DNA of 64,000 nucleotides from Charina bottae (Eukaryota > Chordata > Lepidosauria > Squamata > Charinaidae), in the NCBI GenBank assembly GCA_023362775.1, contig JALMGJ010000020.1:9449501-9513500 (forward strand), given 5' to 3'. Within the stretch, counting starts at the first letter, position 1; each line of letters opens with the position of its first letter. A program made the translations under genes and the position numbers. Of the stretch, positions 43,449 through 57,749 are shown one piece after another. Under the pieces are notes generated by a model. It had not been told where the DNA came from. It was given only the letters and a program-made list of their open reading frames with translations, and searched no databases.

Positions 43449-46252
43449 CTATTTAATGTTATATTCTTTTTGAATATATTTTATGAAGGGGTCCCATGTT
43501 TCATTATACTTCCCCATTTCTTTTCCTTTTATTAAATTTGTTAATTTGTCTGATTGCATTAAATCCATTACTTTTATAATCCATTCTTCTTTTGTTGGAA
43601 TATTTTCTTGTTTCCAGTATTGGGCGTATTTTATCCTTGCAGCTGTACTTAGATACTGAAATAAAATCTTTTGTTTTTTATTTATATTATCTTCAATTTT
43701 ACCCAATAAATATAATTCTGGTCTCATTCTTATTTCTTTGTCGAATATTTTACATACATATTTATGTATTTTGACCCAATATTTTTTTGCTTTTTCACAT
43801 AGCCACCATACATGGTAGAAAGAACCCCTTTTCTTTTTGCATTTCCAACATAGAGTTACTCATTTTTGATTTAAATAATACCTCAGGAGACATGTACCAT
43901 CTAAAAATCATTTTATATATGTTTTCTCTTAAATCATTACTTAAAGTAAATTTTATATTTTTGACCCAGATTTCTTGCCAATCTTCATATGTAATTTCAA
44001 TTCCTAAATTTTCCTCCCATTTTTTCATGTATTTTTTAATTTTTATGTCCTTGGTTTTCATTTCCAGTAATGTTTTATAGATTTTAGAGATTAAATGTTC
44101 TTCCTCTTTTTTTAATATATTATCCCAATTATTTTCTATTTTTGTAAATTGATAATTTTTTTTGTCTATTTTATATTGCTCTTTTAATTGGAAATATGTA
44201 AACCAATGACATATTATATTTTCATTTTCTAGTTCTTCCCTTGTTTTAAGTTTCTGAGTATTTCCTTCAAATTTTAACAAATTTTTATATCTTATATATT
44301 CTTTTTTATCTTGACTCCCGAATCTGGTACATGCCTCTTGGGTTGACACCCATAGTGGAAGATTTGGTAATAGTGTTTTTTTGTATTTGTTCCAAATATT
44401 TAGCAAGGATTTTCTTATTATGTGGTTATTAAATGCCTTATGTATTTTGCTTTTATTATACCACATGTAACCGTGCCAACCATATCTATTGTCATGTCCT
44501 TCTAAATTCAGTAATTTTTCATTTTCTAGTTTTATCCAATCTTTAATCCATATTAGGCCACATGTTTCATAATATAATTTAAGGTCTGGCATTGCTAATC
44601 CCCCTCTATCTTTTGTGTCTTGTAAATATTTTAATTTTATTCTAGGTTTTTTCTTTTGCCATATAAATTTGGATATTTCTTTTTGCCATTTTATAAAAAC
44701 TTGGTTTTTAATCATAATCGGGATTGTTTGGAACAAATACAAAAATCTTGGTAGTATATTCATTTTTATTGTAGCAATTCTCCCCAGTAATGATAACTGT
44801 AGATTTGCCCATTGTTCAAGATCTTTTTTAATTTCTTTCCATAAATTTTCATAGTTATTTTTATACAAATCTAAGTTGTTATCTGTTAGTTGTATTCCTA
44901 AATATTTTAATTTTCTGACATTTTGAAATCCTGTTATTTGTTCTAATTGACTTTTTTCTTCTTTTGTCATATTTAAATTTATCATTTTGGTTTTCTGTAT
45001 ATTAATTTTAAATCCTGATAAATCGCCATATTCTTGTAATTTTAAAATTAATTTTTCTATTGTATTTCTTGGGTTTTGTATTGTTATTACTAGATCATCT
45101 GCGAACGCCTTTAGTTTATGATTATCCTGTTTTACCTTGATCCCTTCTATATTTTGATCTTTCCTGATTTCATCCAGTAATACTTCTAGAACCAATATGA
45201 ATAATAATGGTGAAATGGGACAGCCTTGCCTTGTGCCTTTTGTTATTGTACATTCTTGGGTTTCTTCTTCGTTTACCATTATTCTTGCTTTTTGAGTTTT
45301 ATATATTGCTCTTATTGCTTTTATAAATTTTTCCCCAAAGTTTCTATTTTCTAGTATTTTAAACATAAATTCCCAATTAACGTTATCGAAAGCTTTCTCC
45401 GCATCTAGAAATAATAACATTATTGGTTTTTCGTTATGAACGTTTGCGTATTCAATTAGATTGATCACATGTCTTATATTTTCTTTTATTTGTCTGTTCG
45501 GTAAGAAACCATTTTGATCTTGATTAATAATTTTCTGTAAAAAATTTTTTAACCTTTCAGCAAGAATGATGGCAAATATTTTGTAATCACTGTTTAGTAA
45601 GGAAATTGGCCTATAATTTTTACATTCTGTTAAGTCTTGGTTTTCTTTTGGTATTAGTACAATATTTGCTTCTCTCCATGATATTGGTATATCTGCCCCT
45701 TGTAGTATTGAATTGAATAGAATTTTTAATGGATTAATTAGATGTTCTTGAAATTTTTTGTAATATTCGGCTATAAAACCATCATTTCCTGGTGTTTTCC
45801 CTGTTTTTAATCTTTTGATTGCATCTTTGATTTCTTGTGTTGTAATGTTATTATTTGTAAAATCTTTATCTTCTTCTGTTAATTTTTCTAGTTTACATTT
45901 TTCAATATATTCATCTATTTTATTTTTTGATATTTGTTGTTTTTGATATAGTCTGGTATAGTAATCAAAGAAAGCCTTTTTGATATCTTCATTATATATC
46001 AAATCTTTATTCTTATCTCTAATTTTTGAAATGATTTTTTTTTCTTTTTCTTTCCTTAATTTGTATGCCAGCCATTTTCCTGGTTTATTTGCATGTTCGA
46101 AATTTCTTTGTTTGATAAATTTTAGTTTTCTATTCAATTCTTCTGTTAGTTCTATTTTAATTTGAAGTTGCAATAATTTTATTTGGTTTCTTAATTCCTC
46201 TTTTTCTTTTTTCTTTCTATTGTTTTTTTGTAGTTCTAGTTCTTTCTCTTTT
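43449..46252 (-). pseudogene. L1 ORF2 reverse transcriptase, one frameshift
   Basis: The first part is open for 792 codons (46173-43795) with upstream in-frame sequence to the truncation point. RT motifs by residue in that frame: NYRPISLL (187-194), FLDAEKAFD (255-263), GTRQGCPISPLLF (313-325) and catalytic FADD (357-360). A frameshift near 43840 moves the C-terminal Cys-rich region and the tail (ending KYIQKEYNIK) to another frame, closed by a stop at about 43449. The endonuclease domain is absent, so no functional ORF2 is possible. FADD in place of YADD is common in vertebrate L1. Confidence 0.93.
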
Positions 46253-46268
46253 TTAAAGGAAACTTTTT

Positions 46269-46899
46269 ATACGAGAATAAAAGTATTTGAACTGCCAACC
46301 TACAGACCAACCAGTGGGCGATCTCGTTTATATCTGGCCTCTGTATTTAGAACAGCAGCAAGAAACAAAGTGTTTCTTAGGATGCCTGTGGGAACTGTTG
46401 CAAAAAATCTGCTAAAACAAAGTGCTAAGAAGTTGACAATCCAGTTGAAACTGAACATTTACATCTCTATATAGGAAGAACCAGAAGTTCCATCTATAAG
46501 AAACAGGAGAAGAGGCAGTGAGTTTCAAGTTCACCAGTCATGTTTTGTGTGGAGGATCCTAAATGCAAAACACCAAGTAAAAAGCATTAAGGGACGACTT
46601 GCATGTGAAACTATATGAAATATTTTATTGCAGTCATTAACCAGCACAGACTTGCATGTGTGTATGAGCTATCAGAGATTATTGGCCACTGACACAGCAT
46701 GATATGCCCAGTACCAACTTTAAAAAATACTTTTTAAATAGACCTCTTTCATATATTCACAGCAAAAGGTTAGGTTGATCAACATGCATGTGTAAATGAG
46801 CACTTTATTTCAAGATACAAGCATCACCATCAGAACAAAAATCAGAGCCGGCCATGTTTATGGATAAGGGGGGAAAATCCAAAACACCTACTAAAGCAA
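46269..46899. other. PARD3B intron, nothing recognised
   Basis: Spacer with no supported feature. Confidence 0.5.
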
Positions 46900-47010
46900 T
46901 ACTTTTATTAGAATTAATTGAAAGATCACAGAATAGTGTGCAAGCTTTTGAATTCTTCAGAAGACTTCATCAGACAAGACATTAAAGAGAGAGGCAGGGG
47001 GTATAGAGAA
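46900..47010 (-). mobile_element. Second Penelope-like 3' end, candidate
   Basis: The minus strand reads TGTCTGATGAAGTCTTCTG, GAATTC, AAAAGCTTGCACACTATTCT and AATTCTAATAAAAGTATTGC, a pattern I associate with another vertebrate Penelope-like terminal family. CTGATGA at 46967-46973 followed by an imperfect hairpin and AAAAG suggests a decayed hammerhead-like motif. No protein was found. Confidence 0.45.
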
Positions 47011-48469
47011 AAGGTAAGAGGAAGAAAAACTAAATGTGATGAAGGATTTTAATTTTTAAAATAATATTTCTATTATTATACCTATGTTTATTAATGTAAT
47101 ACACAAATTTAAACTGATTCCAGAAGTGGTTTAGTCTGAGACAATATAGAAGGTAAAAGTGATAGTGAGTGAATTAGAATTACCCATTTTCTAATAATCT
47201 CAGTGTAATAAAATTAACAACTCTATGTTTACTATGGAAAATAGGTTAAAAATGAGGCTTGCAAAAACTGCATTTCTCTTTCCAGTTGTTGACAATGGGT
47301 AGAATGTAATGGCTAGTCATATATTCCTAAACTAAAGCATAATATGACATCATTTTTTAAACTTTCCTTTAAGAGGTCCTCAGTAAAAAACAAGGATGTT
47401 AAGAAATGGAAAAGTGATGTTGGTCACTGGTTATTACTGAACACATTAAGTAGCCATGTTAGCATGTATGATATTATTGAGCTTATTTTTAAAGCAATTT
47501 TTAAAATTCCTAGATTAGTTTATTGCTAACAACAACTAAAACCCTCTAGATCAACATATCTCCATTTTATCTAGAAGCAAGTTAACAAACACTCCCACAA
47601 TTAGGTTAGATGCATCCCTCTTCAGACAAAGTAGAAAAAGTTATTTATTCTGACATTGCTTTATTTAACAATTTTAATAAGTCATATGAATGCATGACGA
47701 ATAAGAAGGTAGGCCTGAAAACACCCATAGGATCAGAAACTATGGGACGTCCCTTCAAACTGCTAAATGTAGGTCCATAAAGAAATCAGGCACCTAAAAT
47801 TTTCAGTAATGCCACTGCAGTCTTTTCTTAAACTCTTTTGGAATACATAAAGTTTAAATTTAAGCATCTGGTCTTCTAGATTTGGTATCTTATATTTGTT
47901 TTTAACTGCCCTGCAATTGCCCTCACAATATTATATTTAAGAGCAAAATACTTTTCACCAGACTATTTAAATGAGGGAAACCTTTATCAGATTAGAAAAC
48001 TCACTTCTTGCCAGTCATCGATCTGGCCACAAAGATTCTTGAATGCAGAAACACCAAATGGATATGGTAAGGGAGCCTAATTGAAAGTGGCAGCTACATT
48101 AAAGGGGTATCACAATATCCTCCGTATTTTCATTAAGTTCTTAAGATCACTGATTAAGAAATTCAAAGTCAACAACGTCAATACTTTTCATATGCCACTC
48201 TGCTCTCATTTAGCTAAAACAAATGTTTGAGGTACAGAAAGAACAAAAGACACTACCAAAAGAACAGTGAATGAGAATTATTGTGTTATATACTGCCGAA
48301 ACTTTATTCTACTGTGATAAAGCATATGCTCCATGAATTAATACTAAGGAGAATGCAATGCAATGTACTGTGACTCAGTCACAGATGACTGGACCATCAC
48401 TTTTTTCTAACCCTAACTTTAGAAATGAAGTATGGTCATGGTATTAATAGATTAAAATATACTCCCCCC
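47011..48469. other. PARD3B intron, nothing recognised
   Basis: AT-rich, without clear repeat families. Confidence 0.5.
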
Positions 48470-48900
48470 TCCAATTGCTATTAGCTGGAGGAGGGTGGGA
48501 TTCAGGCAGACTAGGTTACTGTAACACTGTAACATGCTCCCCTTGACCGTGCTTCAAAGACTGTAGATAGGAGAGAATGCCATGTGTAGGTAGCGTTATT
48601 TATTATGATATGTACTGTATGTTCAGTACCACCTGTACTGAAGGCTCTGCCCTGTCTGCCAATTAGTTACTGAATCATTTTCAAAATGTTGATGGTTTAA
48701 CAACCTCAACAGCTTGGGATCAGTTTATCTGAGGAACTGCCTGTTTCTTACAGATTTACCCAGTCTTTATATTCCAGTGACAATATCTTGTTGACTTGGA
48801 GACCACTAATATCCACCAGCCTAAAGTGCAGACGTAGGAATTATTAGAATGGTACCCACTTTGTGGAAGAAACTTGCAATATAGAAATAATTGCAGTGCA
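48470..48900 (+). mobile_element. L2/CR1-like LINE C-terminal fragment
   Basis: Matches the ORF2 C-terminal consensus (CTGTACTGAAGGCTCTGCCC, then the AACAGCTTGGGATCAGTTTA and CTGAGGAACTGCCTG blocks). Plus orientation, no intact frame. Confidence 0.65.
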
Positions 48901-48968
48901 GGGCTTTGTAAAAAATTAGAATTCAATCTTCCTTGATCTTCATATTTCCTTTGTCATAGGTGTTCCAT

Positions 48969-49307
48969 GGGGGCGTGGTGGCTCAGCGGGTAAGACGCCA
49001 GGCTTGTCAATCGGAAGATCGCAAGTTCGGAGGTTCGAATCCCTAGCCCTGCGTGTGGAGTGAGCTCCTGCACTAGCTCCAGCTCTTGCCAACCTAGCAT
49101 TTCGAAAGCATACAAATGCAAGTAGATGAATAGGTACCACTTCGGTGGGTAGGTAACAGCGTTCCGCGCGTGTCATGCGGCCACATGACCGTGGAAGTGT
49201 CTTCAGACAACACTGGCTCTTCAGCTAACAAACGGAGATGAGCACCGGCCCCTAGAGTCGGACACAACTGCACAACTGTGCAGGGGGAACCTTTACCTTT
49301 TTTTTTT
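48969..49307 (+). mobile_element. Sauria-type tRNA SINE, 11-bp duplication
   Basis: A plus-strand copy flanked by AGGTGTTCCAT at 48958-48968 and 49308-49318. It has an intact head, box B and BovB-like end, followed by a T-rich tail. Confidence 0.94.
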
Positions 49308-49319
49308 AGGTGTTCCATA

Positions 49320-49860
49320 TTGCTATTTAAGAAATTAAGGACTCTGATGGATATCAGGCCAAGGCCCATCTTAGTCCAGCATTTTGCTTCTCACAGTGGC
49401 CAACCAGATTCCTCTGGGGGGCTCAGAAAGAGAAGAACAAGACATGCCCCTTTCCCACCACTGCTCTTCTACAACTGGTACTGAAGGTATGCTTCTCCCA
49501 CCCTGGAAGGGAACTCACTGAGGCTTTTATAGATCTGACCCCCATGAATTTATCCAATTACTTTTTGAATCCATCCAAATTAATAGCCAACATCACATGT
49601 TGTGGTAATGAATTCTACAGATTATTTATTCATTGTGTGAAGACAGGCTTTCGTTTGTCTATTCTAAATCTCCTTCTAATCAATTCTGTTGAATGACTCT
49701 TAGACTTAGTGCTTTAAGAGAGGAATAAAAACTTTTTCTTGTCCATTTTCTCCACACTACACATGATTTTATTCACTTTAATGATGTTCCCCACAATTTG
49801 TCCCCCTAAGCTATTCAGTCAATGTTGCAACGCTTATTCATAAGAAAAAATATTTCAGAC
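49320..49860 (-). repeat. Interspersed repeat, long copy, unclassified
   Basis: Contains CACAGTGGCCAACCAGATTC, AATTTATCCAATTACTTTTT, GTGGTAATGAATTCTACAG and TGTGTGAAGACAGGCTTTC. This order recurs in many sauropsid genomes and is the complement of the block at 6040-6165. Likely a LINE 3' region. Confidence 0.55.
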
Positions 49861-50378
49861 CCGTGATAATTTCTGCACTTTTTCCAATTCTATCTGGTTT
49901 TTAACTTGTTTAAAGTTCCTCATCAAAGGCTGTTGAGTAAATTTAGTGGTCATGGGGTATGGACTTTTCCTGTAACAAATTACTAATTAGTTAAAAAAAG
50001 AGAAAGCAAAGAATAGGAATAAATGGGCATTTTGCTCAAATCCAAAAAGAAATGGAATCTTCTCAAGGATCTCAAGTCAATACATCCTATATATTCTGTA
50101 GCTGCAAATTTCATTCAGTTTCTTTGAAATCTCCAAATCATCCTTCAAAATCCCTTTCCCTAATGGATCAATCACTTCCCTGACTAAGTCTTACTTTAAG
50201 CATACCTAAAAACATTCTTATTGTTTCCTTAATTTGTTTGCCATACACTTTCTTTTCTCTGTCAGTTTACACTCCTTTTTATTCTGCTCATTTCCTGAAA
50301 GAGCCATCTTAATTTCTACAGCTTGGTGGCCTTGGTTGACATTTTCTTACACTGTGGAAAACATGCCAGTCAAGGCTC
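49861..50378. other. PARD3B intron, nothing recognised
   Basis: AT-rich spacer before the inverted L1. Confidence 0.5.
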
Positions 50379-51042
50379 AAGAAACTTCCAGGCATTTCAA
50401 AGTACAAGTAAAACATATAAAGATAGAAAGAGATTGAAGAAAGAGGAAATGAAAAAAGAACAAACTTCAAAGTGCAGAAATAAAAAGAGTGACTTCCAAC
50501 CACCTCCAGTACAGATAAAAACATAAAACTACATTAACCTCTTACTCAATTTTTAACTAAAGTACACATTATTTCTATATTCTTATACAGTCCTAACCAT
50601 CAAATCCCAAAATCAAAACTTCAATTTTTTGAGTTTCAAGCAAAAAGTCCAAAAGTGGTGTCCAAGTAGAAACAAAGTTAGACAAATTATTTTCTTTAAT
50701 CTATGTAGTCAGTTTCGCCATCTCTGCCAATTCCATTAATTTCACCATCCATTCTTCCACAGTAGGAATTTGTAAGTCCTTCCACCTTTATGCATATAAA
50801 AGTCTTGCTGCTGTTATCATATACAGTTGCAATCGAAATTATTCAGCCCCCATTGCAAATCTGGTTTATTGTCAAAATTTACAGACTTTTAGCTGTTTGC
50901 AATGAACAAATCAAACAAAAGCAATTGAAATAGCTCAACACAACGAATGCTTCAAGTGGTGTCCCCCAAATTCAACTGGAAATGCAACTTATAATGACTT
51001 CTCCAGTCTCAGAATTATTCAACCCCTTCATGGCAAGCATTT

Positions 51043-52385
<1,343 letters not shown>

Positions 52386-53076
52386 TCAGATGTGACACTC
52401 AACAAACCCCTAGCCAGTTCAGGTATTTCATGTGTTCCAGCTCAAGCACACCTGGTGCAACTAATGAAGCCCTTGATTAGTTGCATCAGGTGTGCTTGAG
52501 ACAACACCGGTTTTGCATACTGTATGTGTGCTGTTGTGACGGATTCTATTCACGGGGTTGAATAATTTTGAGACTGGAGAAGTCATTATAAGTTGCATTT
52601 TCAGTTGAATTTGGGGACACCACTTGAAGCATTCGTTGTGTTGAGCTATTTCAATTGTTTTTGTTTGATTTGTTCATTGCAAACATCTGAAAGTCTGTAA
52701 ATTTTGACAATAAACCTGATTTGCAATGGGGGTTGAATAATTTTGATTGCAACTGTATAAAAACAAAGTCTCAAATTTTCTTTCAAACTGTTTATCCATC
52801 AAACCTAAAAGAAAAACTTCTGGCTTCAATTGTACATTCACCTTAAGAATCCTTTGAATTAAGATACATATCTGGTCCCAATAGTTCTTAGCTTTCTTAC
52901 AGGTCCACCAAAGATGGTAAAAAGTACCTTTGCCTTGGGAACATTTCCAATATGTATTTGACATTCCCTTATACATCTTCAACAATTTATCAGGAGTTAA
53001 GTACCAATGATACATCATACTTGTACTTTGAAATTTAATAAAGTTTCTTTTTTAAAAAAAGAAACTTCCAGGCATT

Positions 53077-53609
53077 ATGGAGAGATCTGCTCCTCTTGAC
53101 TTTTCCTCTGTTTCTTTTTCATCTGTACCCTCGTTTTAGGAGTGTTGCCTTTTGTAGTTAAATGTGGCTGTGTTGAAATAGTTGGCAATTTCTTACTTAT
53201 GTGTATTCTATGTGTAGTAGAATTATGGTCATTTTTTTCTATTTTTTCCACAATACTTACTGTACATCTCACACCAGATCACATTTACCAGTCAGGACTC
53301 AGTATAGGGTTGTTTCTCTTCCCACAGCTGCTTTCAAATAAATGAAAATAGAAGATCCTTACTCTGGATTTCCATCATGACATCTAGTTGAACCCCAAGT
53401 GAGATGGCAATACAGAGGCTTTATGCCATCTTGAAATCCACCAAGTGCTAATATTTTCAAAGTATGAGATTACTATAGTCCTTTATCATCTCTGATAAAG
53501 GGAGTGTGACATGCGTATGAATTTACACTCTTAAAAGCAAAAGTGTAAAGACTTATTTGTACTATAGAAATAAAGAAAAGAAATATAAAAATAAATGGAT
53601 TTTTTTTAC
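53077..53609. other. PARD3B intron next to the linker exon
   Basis: No repeat recognised in the 530 bp downstream (transcript sense) of the linker exon. Confidence 0.55.
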
Positions 53610-53695
53610 CTGAAATTGAGTTTTGTTTTCTGAGATGTCAGTATATCATTATGTGTAGTGAGATCCCAGGCTTCTGAAGATGATTGTGCTGAACA
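53610..53695 (-). CDS. PARD3B: PARD3B exon, linker before PDZ1
   Basis: An 86-nt exon on the minus strand, preceded by a pyrimidine-rich tract ending TTTTAG and followed by donor GTAAAA. Read in phase 0 it gives a Ser/Thr-rich segment beginning CSAQSSSEAWDL and ending LTSQKTKLNF, with two bases left over. These join the next exon's first base to complete a codon. It aligns loosely with the human linker just before PDZ1 (shared pattern LTSxxTK), with one residue of length difference. Low conservation is expected for a disordered linker, so this is the least certain exon. Support is the phase match with the 35885-35971 exon, good splice sites and the LTS motif. It could still be an alternative or lineage-specific exon. 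Confidence 0.72.
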
Positions 53696-55015
53696 CTAAA
53701 AGATACAAACAATATGCATTTTAAATCTGTTATATCATCAATATCATGTTGAGGATATAATACTGTTGCTTCTGCTTAAATGAAGCTGTAAAAAAGCCAA
53801 AAGCAATGAAATACCATATTGTTCTTCACCAGGTCCTCCATATGTCTCTTATAATGATAGTTGAAGAGGACTGCGCATAATAATTAACACTGATGTTGAG
53901 ATATTTCACCTGATATTAATGTATTTATCTCCATTTTTTATGAGACAGCTAGACTGGAAATGCTAGAAAGGGAAAGTTACCCTTTTTTTGCCCTTATAGA
54001 AATTATTGAACATGCACAGACATATACATAATGCACTCGTGTGGGAGAAAGGGAAATATTTTGAAGAGATGCAATGGCATACAGAAGCAGAAATCATGTG
54101 TACTTGCTTAGGTTATGAAAATATTGCTGATTGCTTAGATGAGTGATGATTAATATCCATAACTATAGCAAACCATCAAGGAAGGTATTAAAGTAATTTA
54201 AGCAGTATGAAAAATTTATCACATCTAGTGACAAAGGAAAAGACTTAAGGAATGCCTCCATATATTCATTACTATTCCACAATATATCAATTTGGTTAAA
54301 AGGTAATACTACATATATTAAGGAAATGGGAATTGGACTGGACACATTTCGCCTAATTCATTACTTTTAATTATGAATGTTACTTATAAAATTATTTGAT
54401 GATTTGGAATCTTATCTTTTACCCATCATCATGTCTCACAATGAATAAACTGGAAGGAAGACACCAGCAAAAAGCAAGACTAGTGATTTCTGCAAAGTTG
54501 GGACTCCGCAGGTTCCTACATAACTATTTTAGGAAGCTTCTTAATAATCCCATAATGAAGTCTTTAAGTTCACTCTGATAACCTTTGATGTGTAGAACCC
54601 AACTGAACTACTGAGGATATATTCACCAGAAGAAAAGGAAGGAGGGAGAGAATTGTCTGGACTTGGATGGAAATGTTCTGCTTAAGCATCTAATGACTTT
54701 GTATCTTGGGTGCAGAAGAATAAGAGTTTGAAGGAAGTATCCATATTGTCTTCTTACATTTTCTAGGGAGGTTTTAAAGGAAAACAATACAATCATTCTG
54801 CTCTCTCTAAGCCACTGACATAAAACAAAGAAGAGTTCAAATTTGCAATTAGGAAAGCAAGAAAAGACATCAGAAGTATAGGAAATCAAAGGGCTAATTT
54901 GGCTTCCATCTGATCTTCCCCCAAACCTTCTTCCCTTTGCAAGTCCTAAACAGCATTAAAGCTATCCTGCCCTGGTTAGCTAGAGCTCTGCACAGAAGCA
55001 AACCTGTTAGATTCG
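53696..55015. other. PARD3B intron, nothing recognised
   Basis: No upstream PARD3B exon was found here. Frames under 90 codons. Confidence 0.55.
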
Positions 55016-55094
55016 GGATGGATGGATGGATGGATGGATGGATGGATGGATGGATGGATGGATGGATGGATAGATAGATAGATAGATAGATAGA
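55016..55094. repeat. (GGAT)n and (AGAT)n microsatellites
   Basis: About 14 GGAT units followed by about 6 AGAT units. Confidence 0.95.
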
Positions 55095-56249
55095 TTTGTT
55101 TCAAGTCCTCAATTGTGTGGCTCTGTTGATAAAAATAGAAAACAATTGCCTAGGATCAACTGGAAGGGGAAAAAATAATCCAAAACCTTTCTCTCTTAAA
55201 TGAGATAGCCAAGGAATATAAATTCAGATTCTGCACTTGATCTTCCTTGCTCCAAACAGTGAGACCACCACACACAAAACCATTCTGAATACATAACAAC
55301 TGCCAAAACTCAGGTTTAATAGTATAAGGTATCCTGGAATATCCAATATCAGGATGAGAAAATGCTGTTACTTCATAGAAAGAATATGAGGGGAACTTCT
55401 ATAAGTGGTATACTGCCTTTTTTACAAGTGCTAACCCCACCTTTCAGTTCAAGTATGAAATTTTAAGACAGTAACTTATTGCAACACAAAAACACTACAG
55501 AAAAAAAAATTTTCCCTACAGCAACTTAAGCACTGGGTTTTGATCCTTTGATAGCATCAAAAGAAACAAACCTGCCACCGTACAATTTTCTCATCTATGA
55601 TCACTTCAGCTTTGACTGTGCAAATAATGAGTGTAACATGCTAAATTATGTGAGAAAGGGGAATGCCATGAACAGGGATGCTATTTTTATTTTGAGTTTA
55701 TTTAAATAATTGAAAAAAAGTGCCGTGAAAAACAGGTCCTTCAATTTGGAACAAAGAAGGAAAGTGAGGAAGAGGATTTTACACTAATAAAGATAATATC
55801 TGAAATCTATATATCTGGACAGTCTTCAACACTCTCATATAAATCAAAGACTCATCTACTGCTTTTTCCCAATGCCTCACAGGTTTAGAGGTACTGAGCT
55901 ATTTCAATGAAAAGAGTTTATGAAATTTGTCACAGGAGCACATAGAATGCAATAAAGGAGATAGTCTCACCAGTACAACCCAATGAATTACTACTTGGGC
56001 CTAAGTTTAGTTTAGGGCCTCTTTAGTTCAATGGAATTTATTCCTCATTAAATGAGCATAGGATTGTAACTGTCATGTATTCAAAGAATATGAACTGGGT
56101 CTCACTCCATTGATAAAATTGGTAAAAAATGGAATTGAATGAAGAAGCTTTCAATTCCTCTGAACTTCCCCAGTTTTTATTGTAACTTCTACTACCAACT
56201 AGTTTATTCAATTTAATTTAAGCCATGTAAGAACAAAGTTGTGTGGGCA
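55095..56249. other. PARD3B intron, nothing recognised
   Basis: AT-rich, unassigned. Confidence 0.55.
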
Positions 56250-56300
56250 TATACATACATACATACATACATACATACATACATTTGTTTGTTTGTTTGT
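56250..56300. repeat. (ATAC)n and (TTTG)n microsatellites
   Basis: About 9 CATA-type units then 4 to 5 TTTG units, at the end of the L2-like tail 56285-56620. Confidence 0.93.
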
Positions 56301-56620
56301 CAAATTTATCACCGCCCATCTCTACAGCAGTAGACTCTGGGTGGTTTACAATAATAATATTAAAATTAAAAACCTATAAATCTTAAAATACAATATAATA
56401 ATAAACAGAAAAAATCCAGAGGATGGTGAGATCTTAACAGGAGGATATTACTGAGCTAACCACCCCCAGGAGGAACTATTACCTCCTTCATCCCAAGCAA
56501 GGCAGCAGAACCAGGTCTTTAAAGACCTCCGGAAGGCCAGGAGCGAGGGTGCCTGCCTCACCTCTGGGGGCAGGATATTCCACAGGGCAGGTGCTATCGC
56601 AGAGAAGGCATATCATATTT
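56285..56620 (-). mobile_element. L2-like LINE 3' end
   Basis: The minus strand ends AAACCACCCAGAGTCTACTG, GAGATGGGCGGTGATAAATT, preceded by CCCTGTGGAATATCCTGCC-type 3' UTR. Matches the short tail at 13725-13815. Confidence 0.78.
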
Positions 56621-56839
56621 AATAGTATTGTATCAAAATCAAATGCATCAACGTACATATTCTATTTCCAGCAAGTAGAACTTCTCAACATCTAAAGGAG
56701 AAATTGCACTGGAGGATATGTGAATAACAAAAGAATATATAAGCTTGCCCACATCCTTACATTTTGGAAAGGTTGTTGATAGGGGGTTGGATCTGATGGC
56801 ATGTGGGACCCTTCCAGTTCCAACATTTTACATATGTTA

Positions 56840-57340
56840 TTAATTTAACTCATCATCTGCATTACTGCATTCTGGGCCATCTGCAGTTCCTGAACCATTT
56901 TCAAGGCTACCTGATACACTGTGTTGCAATAATCCAACACTAAAGTTCCCAGTCATGAATCAATCAATCAATCAATCAATCAATCCCAGGACTGTCTCTT
57001 CCAAGTATGGGTGCATATAATTTATCAGATTAAAATGGAACCTTGCAGGGTCCCCTTGGAAAAATCAAGCAAAACCCTCCCAATGGCACCTTATGATAGT
57101 ACCTAGTAAAGTATGAGTAAAGCTAGTATAAAGTAATGCCTCTGATCTTCTTCAAGCACTCCAAAAAGATACTGTGGTCAAAAATATGAAAAAGCCCTGA
57201 GAGATCCAGGAATATCAAGAGGGTTCATGTTCCCTGATCTCTCTCCCTGTCTAGATAATCCATCTGACAAACAAGACAATCTATGTACCAAATCCAGGTC
57301 AGACATAGGAGCATCAGTGCTCATGTTCCAGTCAGCTGGC
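56840..57340 (-). mobile_element. L2-like LINE 3' region, degenerate
   Basis: Blocks such as GCATTCTGGGCCATCTGCAG and CCTGAGAGATCCAGGAATAT are read as the complement of L2-like 3' coding/UTR sequence. A short CR1-like 3' end (GGGGTTGGATCTGATGGC) sits just before, at 56765-56835, and an (AATC)n run at 56957-56985. Confidence 0.5.
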
Positions 57341-57749
57341 CATTTCTTCTTCCCCTCTATGTTTGAAGAGAACTACTGAAATGACTACTTTTGCCACACT
57401 TACCTTCCTTCTCAATTGACCTCTACCGCATCAAAAGCTAGCCATGACTTCCCTTAGGATATTCTATTCTGTTTGTCCTCTTTGCTTAGAGTTCAATCTC
57501 ATTGCCTTTTTAAAATACCGTCTAACATCTCATCTTTACATGCCAGTTCTGCCCAGGAAAGCTGAAGAAGCAATGGTCTTAAAATGGTTGGAAAGTGTAC
57601 ACCACAAGGAGTGATCAGAGCAAACTCTGGAAAAGATGCAAGGGTTGGATACCCCTGGTCTATACCTTTGTAGATGCATATGCTCCTGCTATAATGGGAT
57701 AATTAATCTCCTATGGAATATAATGCCATTACATTTAAGATCCTAACGT
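57341..57749. other. PARD3B intron, nothing recognised
   Basis: Spacer between two L2-like fragments. Confidence 0.45.

Larger units (their letters stand above)
43199..46254 (-). mobile_element. L1 retrotransposon, 5' truncated, 14-bp duplication
   Basis: A minus-strand L1 insertion flanked by AAAGGAAACTTTTT at 43185-43198 and 46255-46268. It lacks the 5' UTR, ORF1 and the endonuclease part of ORF2. The 3' UTR (43199-43440) includes a T-rich stretch and a (TTA)n run. Its single large open frame indicates a young copy. Confidence 0.93.
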
